From: Pantoea allii
Lineage (GTDB): Bacteria > Pseudomonadota > Gammaproteobacteria > Enterobacterales > Enterobacteriaceae
NCBI RefSeq assembly: GCF_002307475.1
Contig: NZ_NTMH01000014.1
Span: 1-51,827 of the forward strand
Length of the DNA stretch: 51,827 nucleotides
Direction of reading: 5' to 3'
In this document: piece by piece, positions 1 to 9,178 of the stretch
How positions within the stretch are numbered: the first letter of the stretch is position 1
Layout of the letters: each line of letters begins with the position of its first letter
Made by a program: the position numbers and the translations under genes
The notes under the pieces: model-generated
Told to the model about the DNA's origin: nothing
Databases searched by the model: none
Seen by the model: only the letters and a program-made list of their open reading frames with translations

Positions 1-238
1 AGCGGTTGATAACCAGCGCAGCCTGCTGGGTGCGTCTCAGAACCGTTTTGAGTCCACCATCAGCAACCTGAACAACACCGTGACCAACCTGACCGCAGCC
101 CGCAGCCGTATTCAGGATGCCGACTACGCGACCGAAGTATCTAACATGTCCCGCGCGCAGATCCTGCAGCAGGCAGGTTCTTCGGTGCTGGCGCAGGCCA
201 ACCAGGTGCCTCAGACGATGCTGTCTCTGCTGCGTTAA
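1..238 (+). CDS. fliC: Flagellin, C-terminal part (5' end outside window)
   Basis: This is the C-terminal conserved region of a flagellin, the filament subunit exported through the flagellar type III apparatus. The open frame enters at base 2 and ends at TAA 236-238. It encodes the heptad-rich C-terminal D1/D0 helices, with [24 protein letters not shown] and the terminal [11 protein letters not shown], as in the two complete copies downstream. The DNA is almost identical to the last 238 bases of the second copy, with the same bases from position 1 to about 104. At several later sites it instead shares bases with the third copy. The N-terminal half and promoter lie upstream of the window. It is followed directly by a strong terminator, so it is probably its own transcription unit. 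Confidence 0.95.
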   Translation, partial: AVDNQRSLLGASQNRFESTISNLNNTVTNLTAARSRIQDADYATEVSNMSRAQILQQAGSSVLAQANQVPQTMLSLLR

Positions 239-260
239 TTGCCGCAAAGCATGCATTAAT

Positions 261-290
261 AAAAACGCCTTCAGTGATGAAGGCGTTTTT
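261..290 (+). terminator. Rho-independent terminator of first flagellin gene
   Basis: A perfect 13-bp stem, AAAAACGCCTTCA with TGAAGGCGTTTTT, surrounds a GTGA loop and ends in a T run. It lies 22 bases after the stop codon. The homologous terminator of the second flagellin gene differs by a compensated base pair in the stem. Confidence 0.92.
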
Positions 291-496
291 CATTTATGGC
301 CTGTCAATATTATCCTCGACCACGCTTCTTTCGTTTGGCTTTCCATCCTAACCACGGTTTTTACGCTATCGGAAATTCAGCGGCGAAAGTGAAACGGCGC
401 TACGGCCTTTCGAGCTCTGCTGATGTTTTTCAGGTATGACTGAAGACCTGGCTGAACCTGTTTTCCGTTAGACGATTAAAAAATATGCCTCTTGCA

Positions 497-523
497 TAAA
501 GTTTTGCTTAGCCCGGACGATAA
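497..523 (+). promoter_or_regulatory. FliA (sigma-28) promoter of second flagellin gene
   Basis: A TAAAGTTT -35 element (497-504) and GACGATAA -10 element (516-523) are separated by 11 bases. The sigma-28 consensus is TAAAGTTT-N11-GCCGATAA, so there is one mismatch. It sits about 70 bases before the start codon. The leader that follows (about 524-570) is conserved with the third flagellin gene, including GCCGCAGGCC. Confidence 0.92.
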
Positions 524-592
524 CAATATTGAAGGCGATAAAGCCGCAGGCCAAATACCTGACCCAGTATTTCTTATTAAAGGATATTCATC

Positions 593-1528
593 ATGGCAGT
601 CATTAATACCAATACCCTGTCTCTGGTTACTCAGAACAACCTGAGCAAATCTCAGTCATCCCTGGGCACTGCGATTGAGCGCCTGTCTTCCGGCCTGCGT
701 ATCAACAGCGCCAAAGATGATGCAGCGGGTCAGGCTATCGCCAACCGCTTCAGCTCTAACATCAACGGCCTGACTGTTGCGGCACGTAACGCCAACGACG
801 GTATCTCTCTGTCGCAGACCGCTGAAGGCGCCCTGTCAGAAGTCAACAACAACCTGCAGCGTGTACGTGATCTGACCGTACAGGCGCAGAACAGCTCTAA
901 CTCAGCGTCTGACATCGACTCGATTCAGGCTGAAGTTAACCAGCGTATGCAGGAAATCGACCGCGTCACCAAGCAGACCGATTTCAACGGCATTAAAGTC
1001 CTGAACACCGGCTCAGGCAGCACCACCTATAACTTCCAGGTTGGCGCGAAAGACGGCGAAACCATCGGCATCGCGATCAGCTCAAGCGACGGTTTTGACC
1101 TGGCCGCAGCGGGTCAGTCTGGTAGTGTTCAGAACACCCGTGCTATGGCTTCAGGCACAGATATCGTTAACGGTAACGCGCGTACCACTTCAGCAGTCGG
1201 CTTCGACGTGCTGAAAGGTGCTGTAACGGGTGGTAGCGGTGGTACTGCAACGGGTACTACGCCGCTGGCTGATATCGATAAAGCGATTAAAGCGGTTGAT
1301 AACCAGCGCAGCCTGCTGGGTGCGTCTCAGAACCGTTTTGAGTCCACCATCAGCAACCTGAACAACACCGTGACCAACCTGACCGCGGCCCGCAGCCGTA
1401 TTCAGGATGCGGACTACGCGACCGAAGTATCTAACATGTCTCGCTCGCAGATCCTGCAGCAGGCAGGTTCTTCGGTGCTGGCGCAGGCCAACCAGGTGCC
1501 TCAGACTATGCTGTCTCTGCTGCGTTAA
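593..1528 (+). CDS. fliC: Flagellin, second copy
   Basis: Complete flagellin of 311 residues. It forms the flagellar filament after export through the hook-basal body. The N-terminal D0/D1 region (about 1-140) begins [17 protein letters not shown] and carries the conserved [20 protein letters not shown] segment. The C-terminal D1/D0 region (about 230-311) ends in QTMLSLLR. The variable domain between them is short (about 165-225), rich in Ser, Thr and Gly, and would form the exposed surface. The protein is much shorter than the 498-residue E. coli K-12 FliC. AAAGGA at 579-584 is a good ribosome binding site for the ATG at 593. It has its own sigma-28 promoter and terminator. It is 10 residues longer than copy 3, almost entirely through changes in the variable region. 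Exposed Ser/Thr residues are plausible targets for the glycosylation genes downstream. Confidence 0.97.
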   Translation: MAVINTNTLSLVTQNNLSKSQSSLGTAIERLSSGLRINSAKDDAAGQAIANRFSSNINGLTVAARNANDGISLSQTAEGALSEVNNNLQRVRDLTVQAQNSSNSASDIDSIQAEVNQRMQEIDRVTKQTDFNGIKVLNTGSGSTTYNFQVGAKDGETIGIAISSSDGFDLAAAGQSGSVQNTRAMASGTDIVNGNARTTSAVGFDVLKGAVTGGSGGTATGTTPLADIDKAIKAVDNQRSLLGASQNRFESTISNLNNTVTNLTAARSRIQDADYATEVSNMSRSQILQQAGSSVLAQANQVPQTMLSLLR

Positions 1529-1550
1529 TTGCCGCAAAGCACGCATTAAT

Positions 1551-1580
1551 AAAAACGCCCTCAGTAATGAGGGCGTTTTT
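1551..1580 (+). terminator. Rho-independent terminator of second flagellin gene
   Basis: A perfect 13-bp stem, AAAAACGCCCTCA with TGAGGGCGTTTTT, surrounds a GTAA loop and is followed by more T. It is homologous to the terminator of copy 1, with a T:A to C:G paired change in the stem. Confidence 0.93.
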
Positions 1581-2391
1581 TTATTTTATACAAGCATATA
1601 CCAGGCCAGTCACAGTTTTACGACGGCCTGATATTAGCTGAAGTGAAGCAGTACTGTTTTAAGGCTTTCACCCTTACTGGCTATGCTAAGTGGCTTTTAG
1701 ATAGCGTCCTGCGCGTAGGAAGCTGCAAAACGTTAGCTCCGTCTTCTGGCGCCTGAAACCTCACGCAGTTATCTCATATTCCCATCCGTGGATATGTTAC
1801 CGCGGCAAAGATTTTTCAGCGGATAGTCTGCTACTGTCATCCTGTGCGTTACTATCGTTGATTCTTTTTATAATTTCGTAAAGATAGCTTGTTTTAATTA
1901 ACTGGCAAAACCGCATTTATTAACCTGCCGTGATTATAACATGCATAAAAAAGGTGATACGTAGACGGAATAGGGCGGTGAGGGTTTCAATTGCGCGATA
2001 AAGTATTATTGCGTCCGTTACATTACTAATACTATTACACTATTATGGTTTTACAGTAATTCAATGGCTTAGCATCTTTCTCTTCAACAGAAATGCGGTA
2101 GTGTTAGAGGTCTATATACTGGTCAGATACTGTGATTTGGTCATGTATATTTTTAATGATGACTTAAAAAACATAAGGTTATGAGTCTTCAGAGAGGTGG
2201 GGCTGACAGCCAGTAAGGACGATTTTAAAACTCGGTCAAATAATTTTTCGCAAACCTGTTTTTTCCTTTATTAAGATAAAAAATACCAGTAAGGCTTAAA
2301 GTTTTGCGCATAGCGGGCGATAACATTATTGAAGGCAATTAAGCCGCAGGCCAAAAACCAAACCTAAATCTCTTTATGAAGGATACTTATC
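1581..2391. other. Long AT-rich gap between flagellin copies 2 and 3
   Basis: About 800 bases hold no recognisable gene on either strand. The right end carries the sigma-28 promoter (2297-2323) and leader of copy 3. The rest is AT-rich, has no long frames, and resembles no element I recognise. It is much longer than the gap between copies 1 and 2, so it may be the remains of lost sequence. Confidence 0.6.
2297..2323 (+). promoter_or_regulatory. FliA (sigma-28) promoter of third flagellin gene
   Basis: TAAAGTTT (2297-2304), an 11-base spacer and GGCGATAA (2316-2323) match the sigma-28 consensus with one mismatch in the -10. The leader after it matches that of copy 2 closely. Confidence 0.92.
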
Positions 2392-3297
2392 ATGGCAGTT
2401 ATTAATACCAATACCCTGTCACTGGTTACCCAGAATAACCTGACAAAATCCCAGTCTTCATTAGGTACTGCTATTGAGCGCCTGTCTTCTGGCCTGCGTA
2501 TCAACAGCGCCAAAGATGACGCAGCGGGTCAGGCAATTGCTAACCGCTTCAGCTCTAACATCAACGGTCTGACCGTTGCGGCACGTAACGCCAACGACGG
2601 TATCTCTCTGTCACAGACCGCTGAAGGCGCACTGACCGAAGTCAACAACAACCTGCAGCGTGTACGTGACCTGACCGTACAGGCGCAGAACAGCTCTAAC
2701 TCAGCGTCTGACATCGACTCCATTCAGTCTGAAGTTAACCAGCGTATGGAAGAGATCAACCGTGTTACTCAGCAGACCGATTTCAACGGCATTAAAGTCC
2801 TGAACACCGGTTCTGGCAGCACGACCTATAACTTCCAGGTTGGCGCGAAAGATGGCGAAACTATCGGTATCACTATCAGTTCAAGTAACGGCTTCAACCT
2901 GTTCAATACTGCAAGTGCATCAGGTCAGACTTCAGGTCAGACAATCAACGGTAACGCACGTTCAACCGTCGCTGAAGGCTTTGACGTACTGAAAGGTACC
3001 GTTACTTCTGGTGGCGCTACAGATGGCAGCCCACTGACTGATATCGATGCGGCAATCAAATCTGTCGACAACCAGCGCAGCCTGCTGGGTGCATCTCAGA
3101 ACCGTTTCGAGTCCACCATCAGCAACCTGAACAACACCGTGACCAACCTGACCGCAGCCCGCAGCCGTATTCAGGATGCCGACTACGCGACCGAAGTGTC
3201 TAACATGTCCCGCGCGCAGATCCTGCAGCAGGCAGGTTCTTCGGTGCTGGCCCAGGCCAACCAGGTGCCACAGACTATGCTTTCTCTGCTGCGTTAA
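2392..3297 (+). CDS. fliC: Flagellin, third copy
   Basis: Complete 301-residue flagellin. The N-terminal D0/D1 helices (1-140) are nearly identical to those of copy 2, and the C-terminal D1/D0 helices end in QTMLSLLR. The variable region (about 165-215) differs clearly: [19 protein letters not shown] replaces a longer stretch in copy 2. It starts at ATG 2392 behind an AAGGA-type ribosome binding site, with its own sigma-28 promoter and a different terminator from copies 1 and 2. Copies differing mainly at the exposed surface could assemble into mixed filaments or be alternatives. No invertible switch such as hin or fljA is visible in the window. Confidence 0.97.
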   Translation: MAVINTNTLSLVTQNNLTKSQSSLGTAIERLSSGLRINSAKDDAAGQAIANRFSSNINGLTVAARNANDGISLSQTAEGALTEVNNNLQRVRDLTVQAQNSSNSASDIDSIQSEVNQRMEEINRVTQQTDFNGIKVLNTGSGSTTYNFQVGAKDGETIGITISSSNGFNLFNTASASGQTSGQTINGNARSTVAEGFDVLKGTVTSGGATDGSPLTDIDAAIKSVDNQRSLLGASQNRFESTISNLNNTVTNLTAARSRIQDADYATEVSNMSRAQILQQAGSSVLAQANQVPQTMLSLLR

Positions 3298-3317
3298 TCC
3301 TCTTTACAACGCATTCG

Positions 3318-3344
3318 AACCCTGCCTTTTGGCAGGGTTTTTTT
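3318..3344 (+). terminator. Rho-independent terminator of third flagellin gene
   Basis: The stem AACCCTGCC / GGCAGGGTT with a TTTT loop is followed by a run of seven T. It is unrelated in sequence to the terminators of copies 1 and 2. Confidence 0.92.
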
Positions 3345-3478
3345 ATCTGTTCTGTTGCTATTGATAAGCAAGAATACTGCGCTTTTATAGTGTTTTTGCG
3401 CCGATTGACTCTCCCTTGACCTGAGTAGAATAAATCAATCTGGTTTATTTTGATGACATATGGTCAGCAGGAGAGGGT

Positions 3479-4606
3479 ATGAATAACAATATAATGGTGA
3501 CCAGTCCGTTGCTTCCGCCTCTGGAAGAGTTTATGCCTTATCTTGAAGAGATCTGGCAGAGCAAGCAATTGACTAATGGCGGCCCTTTTCATCAACAGCT
3601 TGAACAGGCATTGGCTGAGTATCTGGATGTAAAACATCTTTGCCTGTTCGCAAATGGTACGCTGGCACTGGTGACCGCATTGCAGGCCTTGCGTATCTCT
3701 GGTGAAGTCATCACGACGCCTTTTTCCTTTGTTGCCACCTCTCACTCTTTACTCTGGAATGACATAAAACCTGTCTTCGTCGATATCGATCCGGTAACGT
3801 GCAATCTCGATCCGGCTAAAATCGAGGCGGCGATCACGCCTCAGACAACCGCCATATTGCCGGTCCATTGCTATGGCATTCCCTGTAATATGGACGCTAT
3901 TCAGGAAATTGCCGATCGGTATGGCCTTAAAGTGATTTACGACGCAGCCCATGCTTTTTCGGTGAAGCAGGACGGCGAAAGCATACTGAATCATGGCGAT
4001 CTGTCAGTATTAAGTTTCCACGCGACCAAAGTATTTAATACCTTTGAAGGCGGCGCGATCATTTGCCCAAATGAAAAAATCAAGCGTCGCATCGATTATT
4101 TGAAAAACTTTGGCTTTGCAGATGAAACCACCGTTGTTGCCCCGGGCATTAATGGAAAAATGAACGAGATTCAGGCTGCATTTGGCTTATTGCAATTAAA
4201 ACATATTGACTACGCGCTGGATTGTCGCAGAAAAATTTTTGAGAGATATGTTGCGGCGTTGAGCCATCTTAAGGGCATTTCTTTTAGTTTTGTCCCAGCC
4301 GGTGTGGACTGGAATTATGCCTACTGTGCAATTTTTATCGATGAAAGCCTGTTCCCACTTTCTCGCGATGCGATGTATATGCTCTTTAAAGAAAAAAATA
4401 TTTATGTACGCCGCTATTTTTATCCATTGATTTCAGAATTCCCAATGTATAAAGGCTATTCGTCTTCATCTCCTGATAATCTCCCTGAGGCGTCCTTACT
4501 GTCTAAGCAAGTTCTTTGCTTACCCATCTATCCGACCTTAAGTGAAGAGAGTCAGAATGAGATTATTCACGTCATCCTGACAGCCGGTCACGTCAGAGCA
4601 GCGTAA
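3479..4606 (+). CDS. vioA: VioA-type dTDP-4-keto-6-deoxyglucose aminotransferase
   Basis: PLP-dependent sugar aminotransferase of the DegT/DnrJ/EryC1/StrS family, 375 residues. The sequence runs very close to what I remember of VioA, which aminates dTDP-4-keto-6-deoxyglucose to dTDP-4-amino-4,6-dideoxyglucose (dTDP-viosamine, Qui4N). The PLP lysine is K184 in SFHATKVFNTFEGGA, with the cofactor-binding DAAHAF at 155-160. The TNGGPFHQ segment near residue 32 is typical of the group. A strong GGAGAGGGT ribosome binding site precedes ATG 3479. It is the first gene of the island after the flagellins, followed 43 bases later by a giant glycosyltransferase. The formyltransferase at 8396 would use its product. 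The substrate-making enzymes RmlA and RmlB are not in the window. Family assignment is sure; the exact sugar rests on remembered similarity and context. Confidence 0.85.
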   Translation: MNNNIMVTSPLLPPLEEFMPYLEEIWQSKQLTNGGPFHQQLEQALAEYLDVKHLCLFANGTLALVTALQALRISGEVITTPFSFVATSHSLLWNDIKPVFVDIDPVTCNLDPAKIEAAITPQTTAILPVHCYGIPCNMDAIQEIADRYGLKVIYDAAHAFSVKQDGESILNHGDLSVLSFHATKVFNTFEGGAIICPNEKIKRRIDYLKNFGFADETTVVAPGINGKMNEIQAAFGLLQLKHIDYALDCRRKIFERYVAALSHLKGISFSFVPAGVDWNYAYCAIFIDESLFPLSRDAMYMLFKEKNIYVRRYFYPLISEFPMYKGYSSSSPDNLPEASLLSKQVLCLPIYPTLSEESQNEIIHVILTAGHVRAA

Positions 4607-4649
4607 ATAACAATTTTGCGATGTTCCCACATCGTCATTGAGGCTTAGT

Positions 4650-7600
4650 ATGTCAAAAAGTAATCTGGTGTCTATCCTGATCCCTGCATATAAAAGTGAT
4701 TATATCGAGGATGCACTAAAAAGTGCTATGCAGCAGGATTACCCTGAAATTGAAATTATCATCTGTGATGACAGTAGCAGCGATGAGCTCGCTCGTGTCG
4801 TTGAGCGAGTGAGTCAGGGGAGCCCGCATCCAGTTCACTATTATAAAAACGAAACACGGCTACTGGAACTGGGTAACATAGAGCGGTGCTTATCCTTTGC
4901 CCAGGGCGAATACGTTAAATTTTTATATGACGACGATATTCTGCGCTCTGATTGTGTAAGCCGCTTAGTCAAAGCACTCAATGCTTCACCTGATATCATT
5001 CTTGCCTCCTCACGTCGGCAGCGTATTGACGAGTCTGGTTATGTGCTGGCTGATATCATGGCAACCGCTTATCCTTTCCGTGGCGATGTTATTTTAGAAG
5101 GGCGGGATGTTATTTCATTCCTTTGTGATTACATCATTAATTTTATTGGTGAGCCTTCCTGCGTACTATGCCGCCGCGAAGCCTTAACGGAATTAAATCA
5201 TAATCCGGTTTACCTGAACGGCCAGGTCCTGCCCTATCTTTATGACCTCTGCATTTATGTTAACCTTTTAGTTAAAGGTAATTTGGCTTTTATCAGTGAG
5301 CCGCTTTCGCAATTTAGGGTATCTGAAAGTCAGGTCAGCCATCAGGCTTCATCTCAGGCGGATATTGTCTCTAATACTTATCAACAGTTTCCGTTAATGA
5401 TTGAGCAGTTAGGATTGTACAAAGGCGATCCTAATGAGAATCAGTCTGTGCGGGTTACGGCGCTTAGTCATCCCCAGAATTATATCAATTGTAATCTTCT
5501 TGCTGCGATGAGCAGTGCATTACACTTGTCGGACGGTAACCGCGCGAACAAGAGCTTAAAAGAGTGGCTGGCATTACGTACAGTCACCGATCGTGATTCA
5601 GCAAGGATTGATGATTACATCAGCAGCCAGATGTTTAGCACACAGATTGCGGTTTATATCTTATCGAGTGGTGCCGAACCGTTATTTATTGAACAGTCCG
5701 TAAATGATATTAATAAAAAGCATATTTCAGGCCTGACGTTGGTACCCGTTATTGTAAACCATAACGGACAATTATCCTGCAATGCTGAAACCATATATGG
5801 AAGAAATGATGCGGAAGCAATCAATTCACATATCGAGCAACGTCAGGAACAATGGATTCTGATCATTAATGCGGGAAGTGTGCTTACAGAAAGTGGCTTG
5901 TTGCAACTTGCGCTGTCATTACCTTCTGCGGCAGGCTGCAGCGCTGTCTATGCGGATGAAATGTATCAGCAAGCTGGCGAGATTACGGGAACCTCTTTCC
6001 GTCCTGATTTTAATCTGGATTTACTGTTAAGTCATCCTGCTGAAATGGCGCGCCATTGGCTCTTTAGCCGTGAGTGTATCGTTAACTCAGGCTTTTTCGA
6101 TACGCGCTATGTTAATGCATGGGAGTTTGCAGGCATCGTTAAACTTATCGAACAATATGGTACAAACAGTATTGGGCATCTGCCTGAACCACTGGTGATT
6201 TCTCATACTTTTTCACTTAATACCAATCCAGAGTACCTGGATATCCTGAGCACACATCTACGTCAACGGGGTTATTCGAATGGTTGGGTCAAAAATACCT
6301 GGCCGGGATTGTATAATCTTCGATATGAGCACGCAGAAAAGCCTCTTGTGTCAATTATTATTCCGACTAAAGACCAGTTACCCGTACTGATAACGTGTGT
6401 GACATCATTGCTGGAAAAAACGGCTTATAAAAATTATGAGCTCCTCATCGTCGATAACAATAGTGAAACAGCGGAAGCGAAACAGTGGTTATCGGGATTA
6501 GAAACTGTTGACCCTGCGCGCATAAAAGTTCTGCGTTTCCCTTATCCGTTTAACTATTCTGCTATGAATAATCTGGCCTCGCGCGAAGCGCGGGGTGAGT
6601 ACATGGTACTGTTAAATAACGATACCGCCATTATTGATGGTGCCTGGCTTGATGAGCTTCTCAATCATGCACAGCGGCCCGAAGTGGGTGTGGTGGGTGC
6701 CAAACTTCTTTTCCCTAACAATACAGTACAGCACGCGGGCGTTTTGTTAGGTCTGAGAGGACCTGCAGAACATCCCTTTATTGGTGAGCCGGCAGATGCA
6801 AAAGGCTACATGCGCCGCCTGATGGTCGATCAAAACTACACTGCGGTTACAGCGGCCTGCCTCATGATCCGTAAATCCGTTTATGAATCGGTTGGCGGAC
6901 TGGACGAAGAGAATTTTAAAGTTTCCTACAACGATGTCGACCTCTGCCTTAAGGTTCGTGAACAAGGCTATCTGACCGTATGGACACCGCACGCCGTCGT
7001 GATGCACGAAGGGAGTGTCAGCCAGAAAAAAGTGGATAAGTCTACTCAAGAGAAGAAGATCAAACGATTTACAGACGAGCAGGACAGCTTTTATAAAAAA
7101 TGGCTGCCGCTAATTGCTAACGATCCTTCTTATAACGCTAACTTGTCACTCAACGGCACTGGTTTTGAGCTGGAACAGGCTTTAGACATGACCTGGAAAC
7201 CACTGTCATGGAAACCGTTGCCGACTATTATTGCCATGATGGCGGACTTCACCGGTTGCGGCCAGTACCGAATTATTCAACCATTAAAAGCAATGAAGGC
7301 GGAAGGGCTGGTACAAGGGCGTCTTTCGGATTACATGCATCACACGGCTGAACTTGCCCGGTATGCTCCTGACAGCATCGTCTTACAGAGACAAATTACT
7401 CCGGAATCACTGGAATGGCAGCGTCGGCTGGGGGTATTAAAAAATACCTTTAAAATCTTTGAACTGGATGATTACTTACCTAATCTGCCAATGAAAAGTA
7501 TTCATCGCGCCAATATGCCGAAAGATATCTTGAAATCGCTTCGCAAAGCATTGAGCCTGGCTGATCGTTTTGTTGTCTCCACGCCCGCTCTGGCTAATGC

Positions 7601-8201
7601 ATTCGACGGTAACCATCATGACATCCGCGTAGCTGAAAATCGCTTGCCTGTTAAAACGTGGGCACATCTTACCAGCTTACGAAACCAGGGTAAGAAACCT
7701 CGGGTTGGTTGGGCAGGCGGGTCGAGCCATAGGGGCGATCTGGAAATGATTGCGGATGTTGTTCGTGCCTTTGCAGATCGGGTTGAATGGGTCTTTTTTG
7801 GAATGTGCCCGCCAAAACTTCGTCCGTATATTCATGAATACTACAGCGGTGTAGAGATAAAGAAATACCCTGAAAAACTGGCTTCACTGAATCTCGATTT
7901 AGCACTGGCACCGGTTGAGGATAATTTGTTTAACCGCTGTAAAAGCAATCTAAGACTACTGGAATACGGCGCATGCGGATACCCCGTCATTTGCAGTGAT
8001 GTGGAGTGTTATCATTATGACTTACCTGTCACGCGCGTCAAAAACCGTTATAAAGACTGGGTGGAGGCAATCGAGATGCATCTTGATGATCCGGAAGCCT
8101 CACGACGTTCGGGCGAGGCATTGCGAAATGCCATCCACAAAGACTGGATGCTTACTGGAGAGCCTCTCCGCCACTGGATGAATATGTGGTTGCCTGATTA
8201 A
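4650..8201 (+). CDS. Large multi-domain glycosyltransferase, probably flagellin-modifying
   Basis: Cytoplasmic glycosyltransferase of 1183 residues with no membrane segments. A GT2 domain is at about 5-230 (VSILIPAY, then YDDD near 93). A weaker GT2-like segment is at about 400-550 (WILIINAGS, VYADE). A clear second GT2 domain is at about 563-800 (VSIIIPTKD, NNDTA near 654, YNDVDLC near 760). A GT4-like C-terminal domain is at about 857-1183, with VGWAGGSSHRGD and LRLLEYGACGYPVICS. The start is set at ATG 4650, with GAGG at 4640-4643 as ribosome binding site; an upstream TTG at 4638 is in frame but would place that site inside the gene. Large GTs beside flagellin are known flagellin glycosyltransferases in other bacteria, for example in Pseudomonas syringae. 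Its position between vioA and a formyltransferase supports transfer of Qui4N-type sugars. Acceptor and sugar order are inference. Confidence 0.85.
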   Translation: MSKSNLVSILIPAYKSDYIEDALKSAMQQDYPEIEIIICDDSSSDELARVVERVSQGSPHPVHYYKNETRLLELGNIERCLSFAQGEYVKFLYDDDILRSDCVSRLVKALNASPDIILASSRRQRIDESGYVLADIMATAYPFRGDVILEGRDVISFLCDYIINFIGEPSCVLCRREALTELNHNPVYLNGQVLPYLYDLCIYVNLLVKGNLAFISEPLSQFRVSESQVSHQASSQADIVSNTYQQFPLMIEQLGLYKGDPNENQSVRVTALSHPQNYINCNLLAAMSSALHLSDGNRANKSLKEWLALRTVTDRDSARIDDYISSQMFSTQIAVYILSSGAEPLFIEQSVNDINKKHISGLTLVPVIVNHNGQLSCNAETIYGRNDAEAINSHIEQRQEQWILIINAGSVLTESGLLQLALSLPSAAGCSAVYADEMYQQAGEITGTSFRPDFNLDLLLSHPAEMARHWLFSRECIVNSGFFDTRYVNAWEFAGIVKLIEQYGTNSIGHLPEPLVISHTFSLNTNPEYLDILSTHLRQRGYSNGWVKNTWPGLYNLRYEHAEKPLVSIIIPTKDQLPVLITCVTSLLEKTAYKNYELLIVDNNSETAEAKQWLSGLETVDPARIKVLRFPYPFNYSAMNNLASREARGEYMVLLNNDTAIIDGAWLDELLNHAQRPEVGVVGAKLLFPNNTVQHAGVLLGLRGPAEHPFIGEPADAKGYMRRLMVDQNYTAVTAACLMIRKSVYESVGGLDEENFKVSYNDVDLCLKVREQGYLTVWTPHAVVMHEGSVSQKKVDKSTQEKKIKRFTDEQDSFYKKWLPLIANDPSYNANLSLNGTGFELEQALDMTWKPLSWKPLPTIIAMMADFTGCGQYRIIQPLKAMKAEGLVQGRLSDYMHHTAELARYAPDSIVLQRQITPESLEWQRRLGVLKNTFKIFELDDYLPNLPMKSIHRANMPKDILKSLRKALSLADRFVVSTPALANAFDGNHHDIRVAENRLPVKTWAHLTSLRNQGKKPRVGWAGGSSHRGDLEMIADVVRAFADRVEWVFFGMCPPKLRPYIHEYYSGVEIKKYPEKLASLNLDLALAPVEDNLFNRCKSNLRLLEYGACGYPVICSDVECYHYDLPVTRVKNRYKDWVEAIEMHLDDPEASRRSGEALRNAIHKDWMLTGEPLRHWMNMWLPD

Positions 8202-8229
8202 TACGTTTTGACATGCAGTAAAGGTAAAA

Positions 8230-8256
8230 AGAGGGCTTGCCGCGGGTAAGCCCTCT
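8230..8256. terminator. Hairpin after the large glycosyltransferase
   Basis: A perfect 9-bp stem, AGAGGGCTT / AAGCCCTCT, has a 9-base loop. The better U tract is on the minus strand (five T). On the plus strand the tail is only TAATCCTTT. It may act in both directions and would partly separate the formyltransferase from the genes before it. Confidence 0.6.
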
Positions 8257-8395
8257 TAATCCTTTAAACACTATCTTCGTGGAGTCCCAAACCCCAGTAA
8301 GAATCAGTGTAAACTGTCGATATAAGATAAACACATTCTCCTCGTACACTTTACAACCCGTTTCGGTTATTTCGTATTTATAAAGGATTAAGACG

Positions 8396-9178
8396 ATGAC
8401 TCAAGTTTATACAGAGGCAACAGGTGCACGACTGAGTACGCAGGCTCAGCGTTTACTGGTGGTGTCCGATAACCAGGAGCTGTCGCTTTATCTTAAAGAG
8501 GAACTTGAAAAACAGCCCTTTGAGCTACCCTTCAACGCGGACTTTTGCTACACGTCATTTAACACGAATCCGCAACTAATGATGGCTATTGGAGCGACCC
8601 GGATTAATGTAAAAGATGAGTCCACAGTTGAAAGGATCATTCAGGAGTATGATTTGGTTTTCAGTTTGCATTGTAAACAAATTTTCCCTGCCGCCCTTAC
8701 TGATAACCTATGCTGTATTAACTTTCATCCCGGTCTCAATCCTTTTAATCGTGGATGGTATCCCCAGGCTTTTTCAATTATCAATGGTTTGCCTGTGGGC
8801 GCGACAATTCATTTAATGGACGCCGAAGTTGACCATGGCGAAATTATCGATCAGCAAGTAGTTAAAGTGAAAGTTTCAGATACTTCTTTGACAGTTTACA
8901 GAAACGTCATCGCAACAGAAAAGTATCTCATAAGTAAAAATATTTTTACTATCATCTCCGGTTCATATACGACAAAGAAACCACAGGCAGAAGGGAATTA
9001 CAACGGAATTAAGGACTATAACGCGCTGTGTGAATTAGATTTGAACTCTGTCGCTACGCTTGATGAACATTTGAAAATATTGCGTGCGACAACGCATGGT
9101 GACTTTAAAAATGCGTTTTTTCGTGATGAGAATGGTAAAAAGTATTTTGTAAGGATAATCATCGATGAAGATTTTTAA
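8396..9178 (+). CDS. vioF: VioF-type dTDP-4-amino-4,6-dideoxyglucose N-formyltransferase
   Basis: Sugar N-formyltransferase of 260 residues, using N10-formyltetrahydrofolate to formylate the 4-amino group of dTDP-Qui4N and give dTDP-Qui4NFo. The catalytic Asn-His-Asp triad of the fold is visible as N109 and H111 in INFHPGLNPFNRGWYPQ and D146 in EVDHGEI. The NPFNRGWYPQ stretch is characteristic of the VioF/QdtF-like group as opposed to methionyl-tRNA formyltransferase. The C-terminal part (about 200-260) fits the small accessory domain that binds sugar nucleotide in some members. AAAGGA at 8382-8387 precedes ATG 8396. A 194-base gap with a hairpin separates it from the glycosyltransferase, so it may have its own promoter. 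It pairs functionally with the aminotransferase at 3479. Confidence 0.85.
   Translation: MTQVYTEATGARLSTQAQRLLVVSDNQELSLYLKEELEKQPFELPFNADFCYTSFNTNPQLMMAIGATRINVKDESTVERIIQEYDLVFSLHCKQIFPAALTDNLCCINFHPGLNPFNRGWYPQAFSIINGLPVGATIHLMDAEVDHGEIIDQQVVKVKVSDTSLTVYRNVIATEKYLISKNIFTIISGSYTTKKPQAEGNYNGIKDYNALCELDLNSVATLDEHLKILRATTHGDFKNAFFRDENGKKYFVRIIIDEDF

Larger units (their letters stand above)
239..592. other. Intergenic region between flagellin copies 1 and 2
   Basis: This 354-base gap holds the terminator of copy 1 and, at its right end, the FliA-type promoter and untranslated leader of copy 2. Nothing convincing is seen in the middle (about 300-490). Short frames here have no ribosome binding site. 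Confidence 0.7.

Noticed and set aside
3381..3407. A GCCGATTG sequence upstream of the aminotransferase gene that resembles a sigma-28 -10 element.
   Set aside because: The position 11 bases upstream reads GCTTTTAT, not TAAAGTTT, and the -10 has two mismatches in its key end. The island may still be read with flagella, but this is not good evidence.
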